A DNA stretch of 64,000 bases, taken from assembly GCF_043951865.1 (NCBI RefSeq), contig NZ_JBINJF010000018.1:1-64000 (forward strand), in the 5' to 3' direction. Positions within the stretch are counted from its first letter, which is position 1. Each line of letters starts with the position of its first letter. This DNA comes from JAMQKA01 sp043951865. GTDB taxonomy: Bacteria > Bacteroidota > Rhodothermia > Balneolales > Balneolaceae. A program made the translations under genes and the position numbers. Shown here piece after piece: positions 27,367 through 35,100 of the stretch. The notes under the pieces are model-generated. The model was not told where the DNA came from. It worked only from the letters and a program-made list of their open reading frames with translations, and did no database searches.

Positions 27367-28521
27367 TTAAAATTTCAGAGAGGGTTTCGGCTCCCGCAGG
27401 GCATCTCGATAATTATCCAGGAGCTCGCCATTTACATTATCCCAGGAATAGGCCAGTGCTTTTTGACGTGCTGCCGCGCCCATCCTCTTTCGAAGTTCAT
27501 TATCTTCGGCAATGGCAAGTACGGCACTCGCAAACTCACCGGTATTTCGCGGAGATGCAAGGAGCCCGTTGACTCCCGATTCCACCAGCGACCTGCTGCC
27601 CGTGGCATCGGCCACTACGCAGGGAAGTCCGCTCGACATCGCCTCCAGGGTGACATTTCCAAACGTTTCGGTATCGGAGGGAAACAGGAAAATGTCGCTG
27701 CTGGCATATGCCTTTCCGAGAGTTTCACCGGTGATAAACCCGGTAAAATGCGCCTCCGGAAGCATCTGCCGTAGCTCTTTTTTAGCGGGTCCGTCGCCTA
27801 CTACCATCGGTTTGATCCTGACATCACTCTCCTTCAGTTTTTTAATGGTATCCACATACGTTTGCAGATCTTTTTCCCATACCAGCCGGGAAACAAACGT
27901 CACAACCTGCTCATCATCTTCAATACCGATCGATCTCCTCCATTCCATGTCGCGGTTCTCCGGGCTGAACTGATCGGTATTTACTCCCCGTGTCCAAATC
28001 CTTATTCCCTCCTCAATTCCCTGGTTGTTCAACTCTTCGGCCATCGAGGGGGACGGCACGTACACATGCCTGCACTGCTTGTAAAACCACACCAGGTATT
28101 TCCATGCGAGCACTTCCAGCATTTCCAGGTTGTAATATTTGAGGTAGCTCGTAAAATGGGTGTGATAGGATGACACAAATTGGATGTTGTGAGACTGGGC
28201 GTATCGCATCGCACGAAATCCCAGCAGGTCGGGAGTGGCCAGGTGAATCAAATTTGGATTGAACTCCGAAAGGCGCTGCCGGGCCGATTCCGGGAACCCG
28301 ACCGTCACACGGTATTCCGAACGCCCCGGCATCGGTACGGAGGGAACCGCAACCAGCTCCCCGTTGTGGTCAATCGGGGGATTTTCAATAGTGGGACCAA
28401 ACACCAGTACCTTTACCCCCTGCCGTTCCAGAAAGTCGACAAGACGGTTTAGGGTCAGTGATACCCCGTCTCGGATATGATTGTAATTGCCGGTAAAAAT
28501 TGCGACGCGTAACTCACTCAT
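27367..28521 (-). CDS. GT4-type glycosyltransferase, MgtA/SqdX-like
   Basis: A second family 4 glycosyltransferase, 384 residues. It resembles lipid-acting enzymes such as the mannosyltransferase MgtA and sulfoquinovosyl transferase SqdX: GNYNHIRDGVSLTLNRLVDFL at the start, SSYHTHFTSYLKYY in the middle, GDGPAKKELRQMLPEAHFTGFI and the donor motif ETFGNVTLEAMSSGLP (E-x7-E). Similarity to glycolipid synthases and position at the head of the spt gene group support a lipid acceptor. It is divergent from the reductase/epimerase gene that starts 84 bases away. Confidence 0.88.
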   Translation of the reverse strand: MSELRVAIFTGNYNHIRDGVSLTLNRLVDFLERQGVKVLVFGPTIENPPIDHNGELVAVPSVPMPGRSEYRVTVGFPESARQRLSEFNPNLIHLATPDLLGFRAMRYAQSHNIQFVSSYHTHFTSYLKYYNLEMLEVLAWKYLVWFYKQCRHVYVPSPSMAEELNNQGIEEGIRIWTRGVNTDQFSPENRDMEWRRSIGIEDDEQVVTFVSRLVWEKDLQTYVDTIKKLKESDVRIKPMVVGDGPAKKELRQMLPEAHFTGFITGETLGKAYASSDIFLFPSDTETFGNVTLEAMSSGLPCVVADATGSRSLVESGVNGLLASPRNTGEFASAVLAIAEDNELRKRMGAAARQKALAYSWDNVNGELLDNYRDALREPKPSLKF

Positions 28522-28605
28522 AAATTTTCAAAAGGACCGGTGTGATTCGTATCTTGGTGACGCTTTGAATGTTCAAATTCTGAAATCTGGAATATACGAA
28601 ATTTG

Positions 28606-29586
28606 ATGAAAGCCTTTATTACTGGCGGTACCGGATTTATCGGCAGCCATTTGGTTGATACGCTTATCGAAGACCAGCGATTCTCCGAAATTCGATGTCT
28701 TGTGCGTAACAGTGAAAAGTGGTTGAAGGGAAATGACTACATAAAAGTTCCCGGCGATCTCCACGACATTCCCACACTCAAAAGTGCTGTTGCGGGCACA
28801 GATGTCATTTTCCACGCGGCCGGCGTAGTAAAAGCCCCGACCTGGCAGCAGTTTGAACAGGCCAATGTGGAGGCGACCGAGCATCTTCTCCGGGTAGCTC
28901 AGAAACAGGGCGTCCGGAATATTGTCGTCCTCTCCTCCCTGGCTGCCGCGGGACCAACCCCCGAAAACGGTACACCCGTCACCGAAGAAGATCCCATGAA
29001 GCCGGTCAGCATGTACGGGCGATCAAAAAAACAGATGGAAGAGATGATACACCGGGTGGCTTCCGGAGATCAGTCGATAACGATCCTGCGCCCCTCGGCG
29101 GTATACGGCCCCCGCGAAGACCAGATCTACTCCTTCTTCAAGATGGTTGACAAGCACATTTGCCCGATCATCGGGGACGGGGAGCATCCAAAAATTTCGA
29201 TGGTGTACGTAATGGATGTGATACAGGCCATCCTGAAGGCAGCTGAACGGCAGCAGCCCGGTGTTCACACCTACTTCATATCCGGAAAACAGCTGCACAC
29301 CTGGAATGAAATCCGCGAAACATCCACAAAGGTTTTAGGTAAAAAAGCCATTCCCATTTATATTAAGCCCAAGATCGTAAAAAAAATTGCCGGTGCAGTT
29401 GAAAAAGCGGCATCATTTTTCGGAACCTATCCCGTTATAAACCGCGACAAGGCAAACGAGCTGGTTTTGGAATGGACATGTAATATTGACAAGGCCCGGG
29501 AGGAATTGGACTACAGCCCGACATACACCCTGGCGGAAGGGATCTCCAGGACCATCCACTGGTATAAAATGCATCATTGGTTATAA
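28606..29586 (+). CDS. NAD-dependent epimerase/dehydratase family protein, candidate ceramide reductase
   Basis: An extended short-chain dehydrogenase of 326 residues. The nucleotide-binding motif GGTGFIG is at the N-terminus (about 7-13) and the catalytic YxxxK is in SMYGRSKKQMEE with the serine in VLSSLAAAGP. In Caulobacter and Bacteroides, a protein of this class (CerR) reduces the 3-keto group during ceramide synthesis. Its place beside the spt gene group makes that plausible, but the family also includes sugar epimerases and sterol-type dehydrogenases. The ATG at 28606 is chosen over the adjacent TTG. Confidence 0.8.
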   Translation: MKAFITGGTGFIGSHLVDTLIEDQRFSEIRCLVRNSEKWLKGNDYIKVPGDLHDIPTLKSAVAGTDVIFHAAGVVKAPTWQQFEQANVEATEHLLRVAQKQGVRNIVVLSSLAAAGPTPENGTPVTEEDPMKPVSMYGRSKKQMEEMIHRVASGDQSITILRPSAVYGPREDQIYSFFKMVDKHICPIIGDGEHPKISMVYVMDVIQAILKAAERQQPGVHTYFISGKQLHTWNEIRETSTKVLGKKAIPIYIKPKIVKKIAGAVEKAASFFGTYPVINRDKANELVLEWTCNIDKAREELDYSPTYTLAEGISRTIHWYKMHHWL

Positions 29587-29599
29587 ATCAGCACTCAGT

Positions 29600-31153
29600 A
29601 TGAAGAAATTACCGTTCACATTTTTGCTTGTTTCATTTTTTGGAGTCCTCATTGCCTCCAATGCGAGGGCCCAGCCTGAACTCTCCAAGGATTATTCCTA
29701 CGTCATGGAGATCCCGTCGGTCATCGCCGTGGAGAGCTCTCCCGCCCACCTGTATGTACTCTCTGAAACGGAGGGGATGGTCCTGTTCCGCACCCGCCCA
29801 GATTCTCTTCAATGGCTCTATTCCTCGTCGGGAATGGCCCGGCGCGGGTACAAAATGACGAGTGATATCCGTTTTGCATATCTTTTTGGTGATTCCAGGC
29901 GGCTTACGGTGCTCGAGCCGACCTCTGTACTCGGCGTTTACTCCTCCACCCAGTTACCGGCTCCCCCCCTTGACGCCCGGCGCATGGACCAGTTTCTCTA
30001 CATAGCGATGGGGACGGATGGACTGGGCCGCCTCGATCTTTCCACCCCCGCATCGGTGGATTCGGCCGTCACCCGCATAGAAACACGGCAGAAACCGGTT
30101 GTAGATCTCGAAACCAGCAGCAGCCAGCTGTTTGCCTTGGCCGACGATGGCACCCTCCTCATTTTTACCGAAAATGACGGGAATGGCGAGATATCCCTCT
30201 CGAACCAACTGCAGCTGGAACATCCCCTGGAACATATCTTTGTCATTGATGAACAACTTCTGGGTTCTGATCCATCCGGACGCATTTACGAGATCGACGG
30301 GAGTGGGGATCTCTCTGAACTTGGTTCCATTGGAGAATCGGTCAAGAAGATTGAGTCCTGGAACAACTGGTTGATCATCAGGGGGGAATCCAACCGGCTG
30401 TGGACCTCCTACCGCAGTCGTGCTCCCCAGCTTTGGAAAAAAGACCGGGATGCCGGCAACTATTTTACCGTTACCCAGGATCAGCTGTGGCTCTCTGAGT
30501 ATAACCAGCTGAATCCCATTACCGTGGCTGAAGTTGCCACTGCCGAAGAAACGGACTCTGCCCAACCCGAAGCTTCCTCCACCCTCGCGCTGAAACCGAT
30601 TCAGAATATAACTGTTCCCTATCCCAAGCCCGTTCTTCAGGCGATTGAGCTGGAGGGCAGCTACCCCCTTGAAAACGTGCAATTTGCCTACCAGTCCAAC
30701 ATCCAGAATGCCAACATCCGGGGGAACGGCTTTTACTGGCAGCCGCAATCCAACAACACTGGACGGCACCACTTTAAGATTATTGCCAGCTCACTGGATG
30801 GGCAGGTAGACAGCACCAGTTTTACAGTTGACGTCCGATCTTTTAACGCGCCCCCGCGCTTCAGTCCCGTCAGGCAGATTACCATTCCGGTGGGCGAATC
30901 ATTCACACTGCCCGTGAATGCGACCGATCCCGACGGCAATGATCCGGACCTCATTCGGTATATCGGAGTAGATCTTCCGGAGGGAGCGACCGTGGACGAA
31001 AAAAGCGGGCGGTTCCAATGGACCCCCACCGCACGGCAGGTTGGCGAAAACAGCTTCCAGGTGGTGGCAACCGACCAGTTTGGAGCCGCCTCCCAGATTG
31101 ATATTAACATCAGGGTAATTGAGATACAGCGGAGCGAGGAGTCCGGGGAATAA
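29600..31153 (+). CDS. secreted protein with beta-rich repeats and Ig-like (He_PIG) domains
   Basis: A 517-residue exported protein. The signal peptide begins at the ATG at 29600 (KKLPFTFLLVSFFGVLIAS, cleavage after ARA). Residues 25-330 are beta-rich with irregular repeats (LYVLSETEGMVLF, YIAMGTDGLGRLDLS, LFALADDGTLLIF) that suggest a beta-propeller. Then come two Ig-like segments. The last one (about 425-510) contains NATDPDGNDPDLIRYIGVDL, FQWTPTARQVGENSFQV and ATDQFGAAS, typical of putative-Ig (He_PIG) domains. It starts 13 bases after the reductase gene on the same strand. Function is unknown; surface binding or adhesion is possible. Confidence 0.75.
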   Translation: MKKLPFTFLLVSFFGVLIASNARAQPELSKDYSYVMEIPSVIAVESSPAHLYVLSETEGMVLFRTRPDSLQWLYSSSGMARRGYKMTSDIRFAYLFGDSRRLTVLEPTSVLGVYSSTQLPAPPLDARRMDQFLYIAMGTDGLGRLDLSTPASVDSAVTRIETRQKPVVDLETSSSQLFALADDGTLLIFTENDGNGEISLSNQLQLEHPLEHIFVIDEQLLGSDPSGRIYEIDGSGDLSELGSIGESVKKIESWNNWLIIRGESNRLWTSYRSRAPQLWKKDRDAGNYFTVTQDQLWLSEYNQLNPITVAEVATAEETDSAQPEASSTLALKPIQNITVPYPKPVLQAIELEGSYPLENVQFAYQSNIQNANIRGNGFYWQPQSNNTGRHHFKIIASSLDGQVDSTSFTVDVRSFNAPPRFSPVRQITIPVGESFTLPVNATDPDGNDPDLIRYIGVDLPEGATVDEKSGRFQWTPTARQVGENSFQVVATDQFGAASQIDINIRVIEIQRSEESGE

Positions 31154-31182
31154 AAATTTCTTGGTGAGAAATCCGGGTTAAC
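31154..31182. repeat. half copy of the 18-bp inverted-repeat element
   Basis: AAATTTCTTGGTGAGAAATC followed by CGGGTTAAC repeats the right half of the element at 19187-19242, with two mismatches over 29 bases. The left arm is missing. It fills almost all of the 31-base gap between the convergent stops of the Ig-like protein and the M23 peptidase. Confidence 0.7.
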
Positions 31183-31184
31183 GG

Positions 31185-32480
31185 TTATCGGCTCAACACC
31201 GCCGGTTCCGGTTCGCTACTTGGGGGAACCGGTTCATCAACTGCTTCCAGCTCCTGTTGCAGGTAGTTCCTGACCTGGAAAAACTGATCCATCTCCTCTT
31301 CGGGAACAGAACGTGAGGCGGGGAGATCGATCGTAAGCGGATTGACCGGCTGATCGTTCTTGTATATCCGGTAGTCCAGGTGGGGACCCGTTGAGCGCCC
31401 GGTGCTTCCCACATACCCGATCACTTCTCCCTGCTCCACGGAGGCACCCCGCCGGATGCCACTCGCAAAACCATTCAGATGCAGGTATGCCGTCTCGTAA
31501 GTGCTGTTGTGGCGAATCTTTACAATATTTCCGTTGGCGCCCCGGTACCGCGCTTCTGTAACTGTCCCGTCACCCACCGAAAGAACCGGCGTTCCGGTTG
31601 GAGCGGCGTAGTCGACCCCGTAATGCGGCATCCGCCGTTTCAGAATCGGGTGAAGGCGGTTGTGGCTGAATCTCGAACTGATGCGCTGGCTATAGGTAAA
31701 CGGGGCTTTTAGCAGCGCTTTTTGCACGCTCCTCCCCTCCTCGTCAAAGTAGCCGTCTATGTCGTCGCCTTCATATTTATACGCTTTATGCGTTTCACCC
31801 CGGTGCGTAAATTCCGCGGCCAGTATATCCCCCGTGCTGTAAAATGTCCCGTCAACAAATTTCTGCTCATAATAAATTTTAAATCGATCACCTTTGCGAA
31901 GAGCAAAAAAATCGATCTCCCAGGCATAAATTTCGGAGAGTTTATTCGCCATCAGCGGACTCAGATCCTCCGCCATCATGGCGTTGTACAGCGAGCTGGT
32001 GATTTCAGCGGAAGCGGTCGCCCGTTTGGTGGTAATCTCTTTCTGTTTCTTGTAGACATTTAGCGAATCCTGCCAGTCGAATACGACATATTCAACCGGT
32101 CCGGGCTGCCAGACAAGACGTGAAATTTTGCTGGATGAATCGGCAGAAGCATAGACCCGGTACTCCTGTCCCGGCCTGAACGAGCGTAAATTCACCACTT
32201 TCTCGGCCTCACGCGTGATGGAATAGATCTGGCGGGGCGAAACGTCGTATCGATCCAGGATTTCGTACAGGCTTTCATTCGGCTTAATCTCAAAATCGCT
32301 CACCAGGGATGAGTCATACGGAAATCCATATACATCGTAATTGACGTTTGCGGGTTTGACCGAACTGCTGTCCGGTTCCTCCACGTCAGTTTTGGCAGCC
32401 GGACTGCGCTTCGATTCGGGTGTGTTGCAGGCGAACAGTAAAACGGTGGAAATCGTAAACAAAAACAGCAGGCTGCGCAT
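31185..32480 (-). CDS. M23-family peptidoglycan peptidase lipoprotein
   Basis: A cell-wall hydrolase of the LytM/M23 type, exported as a lipoprotein (lipobox LFAC, C18). Residues 60-115 look like a LysM/OapA-type peptidoglycan-binding segment. The peptidase domain spans about 280-385, with H286 and D290 as zinc ligands (HYGVDYAAPTGTPV) and H334 in YLHLNGF. The normally conserved HxH motif is H367-L-D369 in TGPHLDYRI, so the third zinc ligand is Asp instead of His. It may be an active variant or a regulator of other hydrolases. It is divergent from mutY. Confidence 0.88.
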   Translation of the reverse strand: MRSLLFLFTISTVLLFACNTPESKRSPAAKTDVEEPDSSSVKPANVNYDVYGFPYDSSLVSDFEIKPNESLYEILDRYDVSPRQIYSITREAEKVVNLRSFRPGQEYRVYASADSSSKISRLVWQPGPVEYVVFDWQDSLNVYKKQKEITTKRATASAEITSSLYNAMMAEDLSPLMANKLSEIYAWEIDFFALRKGDRFKIYYEQKFVDGTFYSTGDILAAEFTHRGETHKAYKYEGDDIDGYFDEEGRSVQKALLKAPFTYSQRISSRFSHNRLHPILKRRMPHYGVDYAAPTGTPVLSVGDGTVTEARYRGANGNIVKIRHNSTYETAYLHLNGFASGIRRGASVEQGEVIGYVGSTGRSTGPHLDYRIYKNDQPVNPLTIDLPASRSVPEEEMDQFFQVRNYLQQELEAVDEPVPPSSEPEPAVLSR

Positions 32481-32774
32481 GTAAGTCCTGAATTTGAGAG
32501 CACTTGTTTAGTGTGACCCTGTGTTAATCCCGAGACAGGGAATAAATCGACCAGTAAATAATAAGTGGTATCCTCCTTTTTTACAACGACTAGATTTTTC
32601 TATTTTTGCTCCACATTTCATCTTTCGGTCCGCTCCGGCAAAAGACCCTGATGGTGTTTGAAATGGTGCTCTCTACCGTATTGATTTCTTTTTCTGAAAA
32701 TTGTACGCTCCGAACGAGCAAGTCATCCGGCATGACGATTATCCTGAATTCCAATTTTTAAATACAATTTCTTC

Positions 32775-33869
32775 GTGTCTGAACTGAATTTTCGCTCCAA
32801 TTTGCTTTCCTGGTACGACCAGCACAAACGTGACCTCCCCTGGCGCAGCTGTGGAGATCCGTATAAAGTGTGGATTTCTGAAATAATGCTGCAGCAGACG
32901 CGCGTAGACCAGGCGATGCCCTATTATTACCGGTTTGTGGAGCGGTTCCCAACCGTTCAGGACCTGGCTGCGGCCGATCAGCAGGAGGTGCTGAAGGTGT
33001 GGGAAGGACTGGGATATTACAGCCGGGCCCGGCATCTCCATCATGCGGCCCAAACAGTTGTGAATGATTTCGACGGGCAGCTTCCGGACACCTGGAATGA
33101 GATCACATCGTTGAAGGGGATCGGTCCCTATACCGCGTCCGCCATACTCAGCATCGCTTTTGAGAAAGAATATGCCGTGGTAGACGGCAATGTAATCCGG
33201 GTGTTGAGCCGGTATTTCGGCATCGAAGATGATATCCGCCGCACAGCCACAAAAAATGAGATCCAGCAGCGGGCGGATGAGCTCCTTGATCCCGATCGCC
33301 CGGGTGATTTCAACCAGGCCATGATGGAGCTCGGGGCCACCGTCTGCGCACCCTCCAACCCGGATTGCAACCACTGCCCGGTCAGCGCGGAATGTATTGC
33401 CTATAAATCGGTCAAAACGGACGATATACCCTATAAATCGCCGGCCAAAAAGAAGCCGCATCACCAGGTCGGAGTCGGAATTATCCACAATGAGAAAGAT
33501 GAAGTGCTGATTGCACTACGCCCCGAAGACGCAATGCTTGGCGGACTCTGGGAGTTTCCCGGCGGCAAACAGACGGAGAATGAAGACATTGAAGAGACCG
33601 TGGTACGCGAGCTCGAGGAAGAACTGGGGGTAAGAGTGAATATAACCAAGCCTTTTATGAAGCTGGATCACGCCTATTCGCACTTCAAGATTACGATGCA
33701 CGCTTTCCTGTGCGAGCTGGTGGATGGCACGCCGGAGCCCAACAGCAGCCAGGAGGTAAAATGGATTGCCATAAGCGATCTGGAAGAATACCCTTTTCCA
33801 AAAGCCAATAGAAAACTGACCAAAAAACTGATGCAGCTCGGTACCGGCCAGCAACAGCTGGATATTTAA
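32775..33869 (+). CDS. mutY: A/G-specific adenine glycosylase
   Basis: MutY removes adenine mispaired with 8-oxoguanine. The HhH-GPD domain has the catalytic E36 (ISEIMLQQT), the hairpin LKGIGPYTA (113-121) and D137 in VVDGNVIRV. The iron-sulfur loop is C191-x6-C198-x2-C201-x5-C207. Residues from about 230 form the NUDIX-like 8-oxoG recognition domain (WEFPGGK, VRELEEELGV). The gene starts with GTG at 32775, which gives the standard N-terminus (LLSWYDQHKRDLPWR). Length of 364 residues is normal. Confidence 0.96.
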   Translation: MSELNFRSNLLSWYDQHKRDLPWRSCGDPYKVWISEIMLQQTRVDQAMPYYYRFVERFPTVQDLAAADQQEVLKVWEGLGYYSRARHLHHAAQTVVNDFDGQLPDTWNEITSLKGIGPYTASAILSIAFEKEYAVVDGNVIRVLSRYFGIEDDIRRTATKNEIQQRADELLDPDRPGDFNQAMMELGATVCAPSNPDCNHCPVSAECIAYKSVKTDDIPYKSPAKKKPHHQVGVGIIHNEKDEVLIALRPEDAMLGGLWEFPGGKQTENEDIEETVVRELEEELGVRVNITKPFMKLDHAYSHFKITMHAFLCELVDGTPEPNSSQEVKWIAISDLEEYPFPKANRKLTKKLMQLGTGQQQLDI

Positions 33870-33957
33870 CAACTCTGCCGATATTATTCACGGGACATGT
33901 ATAGTGTGTAGGTCTTCCTTTTTAGCAGACGGACTATCTGTGTACCAGGTTTTTATA

Positions 33958-34075
33958 AGGGATCTTTGCAGAACCTGCTATTTTGTTGGAGGGGGTTGTA
34001 TCACCGACCGTATTGTCCTTTAATCGTGAGTACAATTCCCTCAGAACGAGGAAGTTAGGGTCTTGCAAAGCTCTC
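33958..34075. repeat. MITE-like element, subfamily 1, copy 3
   Basis: This 118-bp element begins AGGGATCTTTGCAGAACCTG and ends TCTTGCAAAGCTCTC. It is flanked by exact 4-bp direct repeats, TATA at 33954-33957 and 34076-34079. The inner hairpin reads GGGGGT-TGT-ATCACC. It lies in the 579-bp gap between mutY and tRNA-Gly. The remainder of that gap holds a short hairpin (34170) and the tRNA terminator and no gene I can support. Confidence 0.85.
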
Positions 34076-34169
34076 TATAAATGCGTGCTCAGGATGCAAG
34101 GTTCTCAGCTATTTCTCCAAGTAAGTGCCATTTGATACGGTGTGGTACCCGCCGGGACTCCATTCAAAT

Positions 34170-34194
34170 AACCACCTTCTCATAGGTGGTTTTG
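34170..34194. terminator. short hairpin in the mutY-tRNA gap, possible terminator
   Basis: An 8-bp stem AACCACCT / AGGTGGTT with a 6-base loop is followed by a short T-rich end on the plus strand (TTTTG). It could terminate mutY transcription 300 bases downstream of its stop, but the T-run is weak. Confidence 0.4.
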
Positions 34195-34404
34195 ATCATC
34201 CCCCTGCCCTCCCTTCGTTCATCACTTCCAGCTTTTCAGTCAGTACTGCCCCAGCGGGAAGATAGGCCCGCACTCCCGGTCCTATCTGATCGGAATTCAT
34301 AATTCTTCATCCGTCTCCGGCCTGAAGAGTTGTGAGCCCTGCAAACAAGCCGGGACAACGGCGACTAAAAGCGAGTGGCAGATAATACGTCGAACAGGCA
34401 GGTA

Positions 34405-34443
34405 AAATAAAAAAGCCCTTACAGCAACCTGTAAGAGCTTTTG
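34405..34443 (-). terminator. intrinsic terminator of tRNA-Gly
   Basis: On the minus strand a stem of about 14 bp with one mismatch (AAAAGCTCTTACAG and CTGTAAGGGCTTTT, loop GTTG) is followed by TTATTTT. It begins 6 bases after the tRNA 3' end. Confidence 0.85.
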
Positions 34444-34448
34444 TCGAG

Positions 34449-34520
34449 AGCGGGAAACCGGATTTGAACCGGCGACCCTCACCTTGGCAAGGTGATGCTC
34501 TACCACTGAGCTATTCCCGC
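34449..34520 (-). tRNA. tRNA-Gly (anticodon GCC)
   Basis: On the minus strand the sequence starts GCGGGAATAGCTCAGTGG and folds into a full cloverleaf. The acceptor pairs GCGGGAA with TTCCCGC, the anticodon stem is TCACC/GGTGA with loop TTGCCAA, and the T arm is GCCGG-TTCAAAT-CCGGT. The anticodon GCC is at 34486-34488. The gene is 72 bases with discriminator U and no encoded CCA. It has its own promoter and terminator, so it is a single-gene unit. Confidence 0.96.
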
Positions 34521-34531
34521 TTCAGAAGACC

Positions 34532-34564
34532 CAAATATAAGACCCTTGCACAGTATATTTCAAA
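34532..34564 (-). promoter_or_regulatory. promoter of tRNA-Gly
   Basis: On the minus strand, TTTG (34564-34561), 21 bases and TATATTTG (34539-34532) give an almost ideal Bacteroidetes-type promoter ending 12 bases before the mature tRNA. It serves as the internal reference for promoter form in this genome. Confidence 0.7.
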
Positions 34565-34632
34565 TAAAATATAAGGTTTTTAAAATTCTCCTTTCGTTGC
34601 CGTTTCGATACACTGCCGGAAGAAATACCTGC

Positions 34633-35100
34633 TTACCGCTTGATCTTTTCCCGCACCTGGCCGTCCGTAATCTCATTCTTGATAAATTCATCACCCGGCA
34701 GCGTCGGGCGGTCGCGATAGCGATCCACAATACAGATAAACCCGAGAGGATCCTCACCGGTGGCGTGAAACTGGTGCGGGGTTTCCGGCGCTACAAATAT
34801 TACATCGTGGAGGCCGACCTGATGCAATTCATTGCCAAGTACAACCTCTCCCGCTCCCCGTATGATAATTACCGAGTGCGGGTGCCGGTGTATTTCAAAA
34901 CTGGTATATCCCCCCGGCTCCACTTCAAAATAGCGGGTTTGAAAATTGAGCTGCTGTTCATCATCGGCCTCCCCCAGCAGCGAATACCGATGGACCCCGC
35001 GATAGCACTGGCTGTCATCCTTGTACTCTTTCCGCGGTACAGCGTCCCATTGATAGTCAGAACATTTGATCACTTTTGAGCGGTTTTTATTCCTCATCAT
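34633..35100 (-). CDS. cupin-domain protein paired with the RuBisCO-like protein
   Basis: A single-domain cupin of 155 residues with a metal site formed by HRHPHSV (residues about 71-77) and PETPHQFHA (about 105-113). The N-terminal segment and the ending FICIVDRYRDRPTLPGDEF match a family I recall as a frequent neighbour of RuBisCO-like genes. It overlaps the upstream RuBisCO-like gene by 14 bases. In Rhodospirillum rubrum, a cupin acts after a RuBisCO-like isomerase in the methylthioadenosine-isoprenoid shunt, releasing methanethiol. That role here is a hypothesis. Two ATG codons in a row allow a start at 35100 or 35097. Confidence 0.82.
   Translation of the reverse strand: MMRNKNRSKVIKCSDYQWDAVPRKEYKDDSQCYRGVHRYSLLGEADDEQQLNFQTRYFEVEPGGYTSFEIHRHPHSVIIIRGAGEVVLGNELHQVGLHDVIFVAPETPHQFHATGEDPLGFICIVDRYRDRPTLPGDEFIKNEITDGQVREKIKR

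Noticed and set aside
28603..28884. Minus-strand open frame inside the reductase/epimerase gene
   Set aside because: It is a frame shadow of the strongly supported SDR-family gene and lacks any protein-family features.
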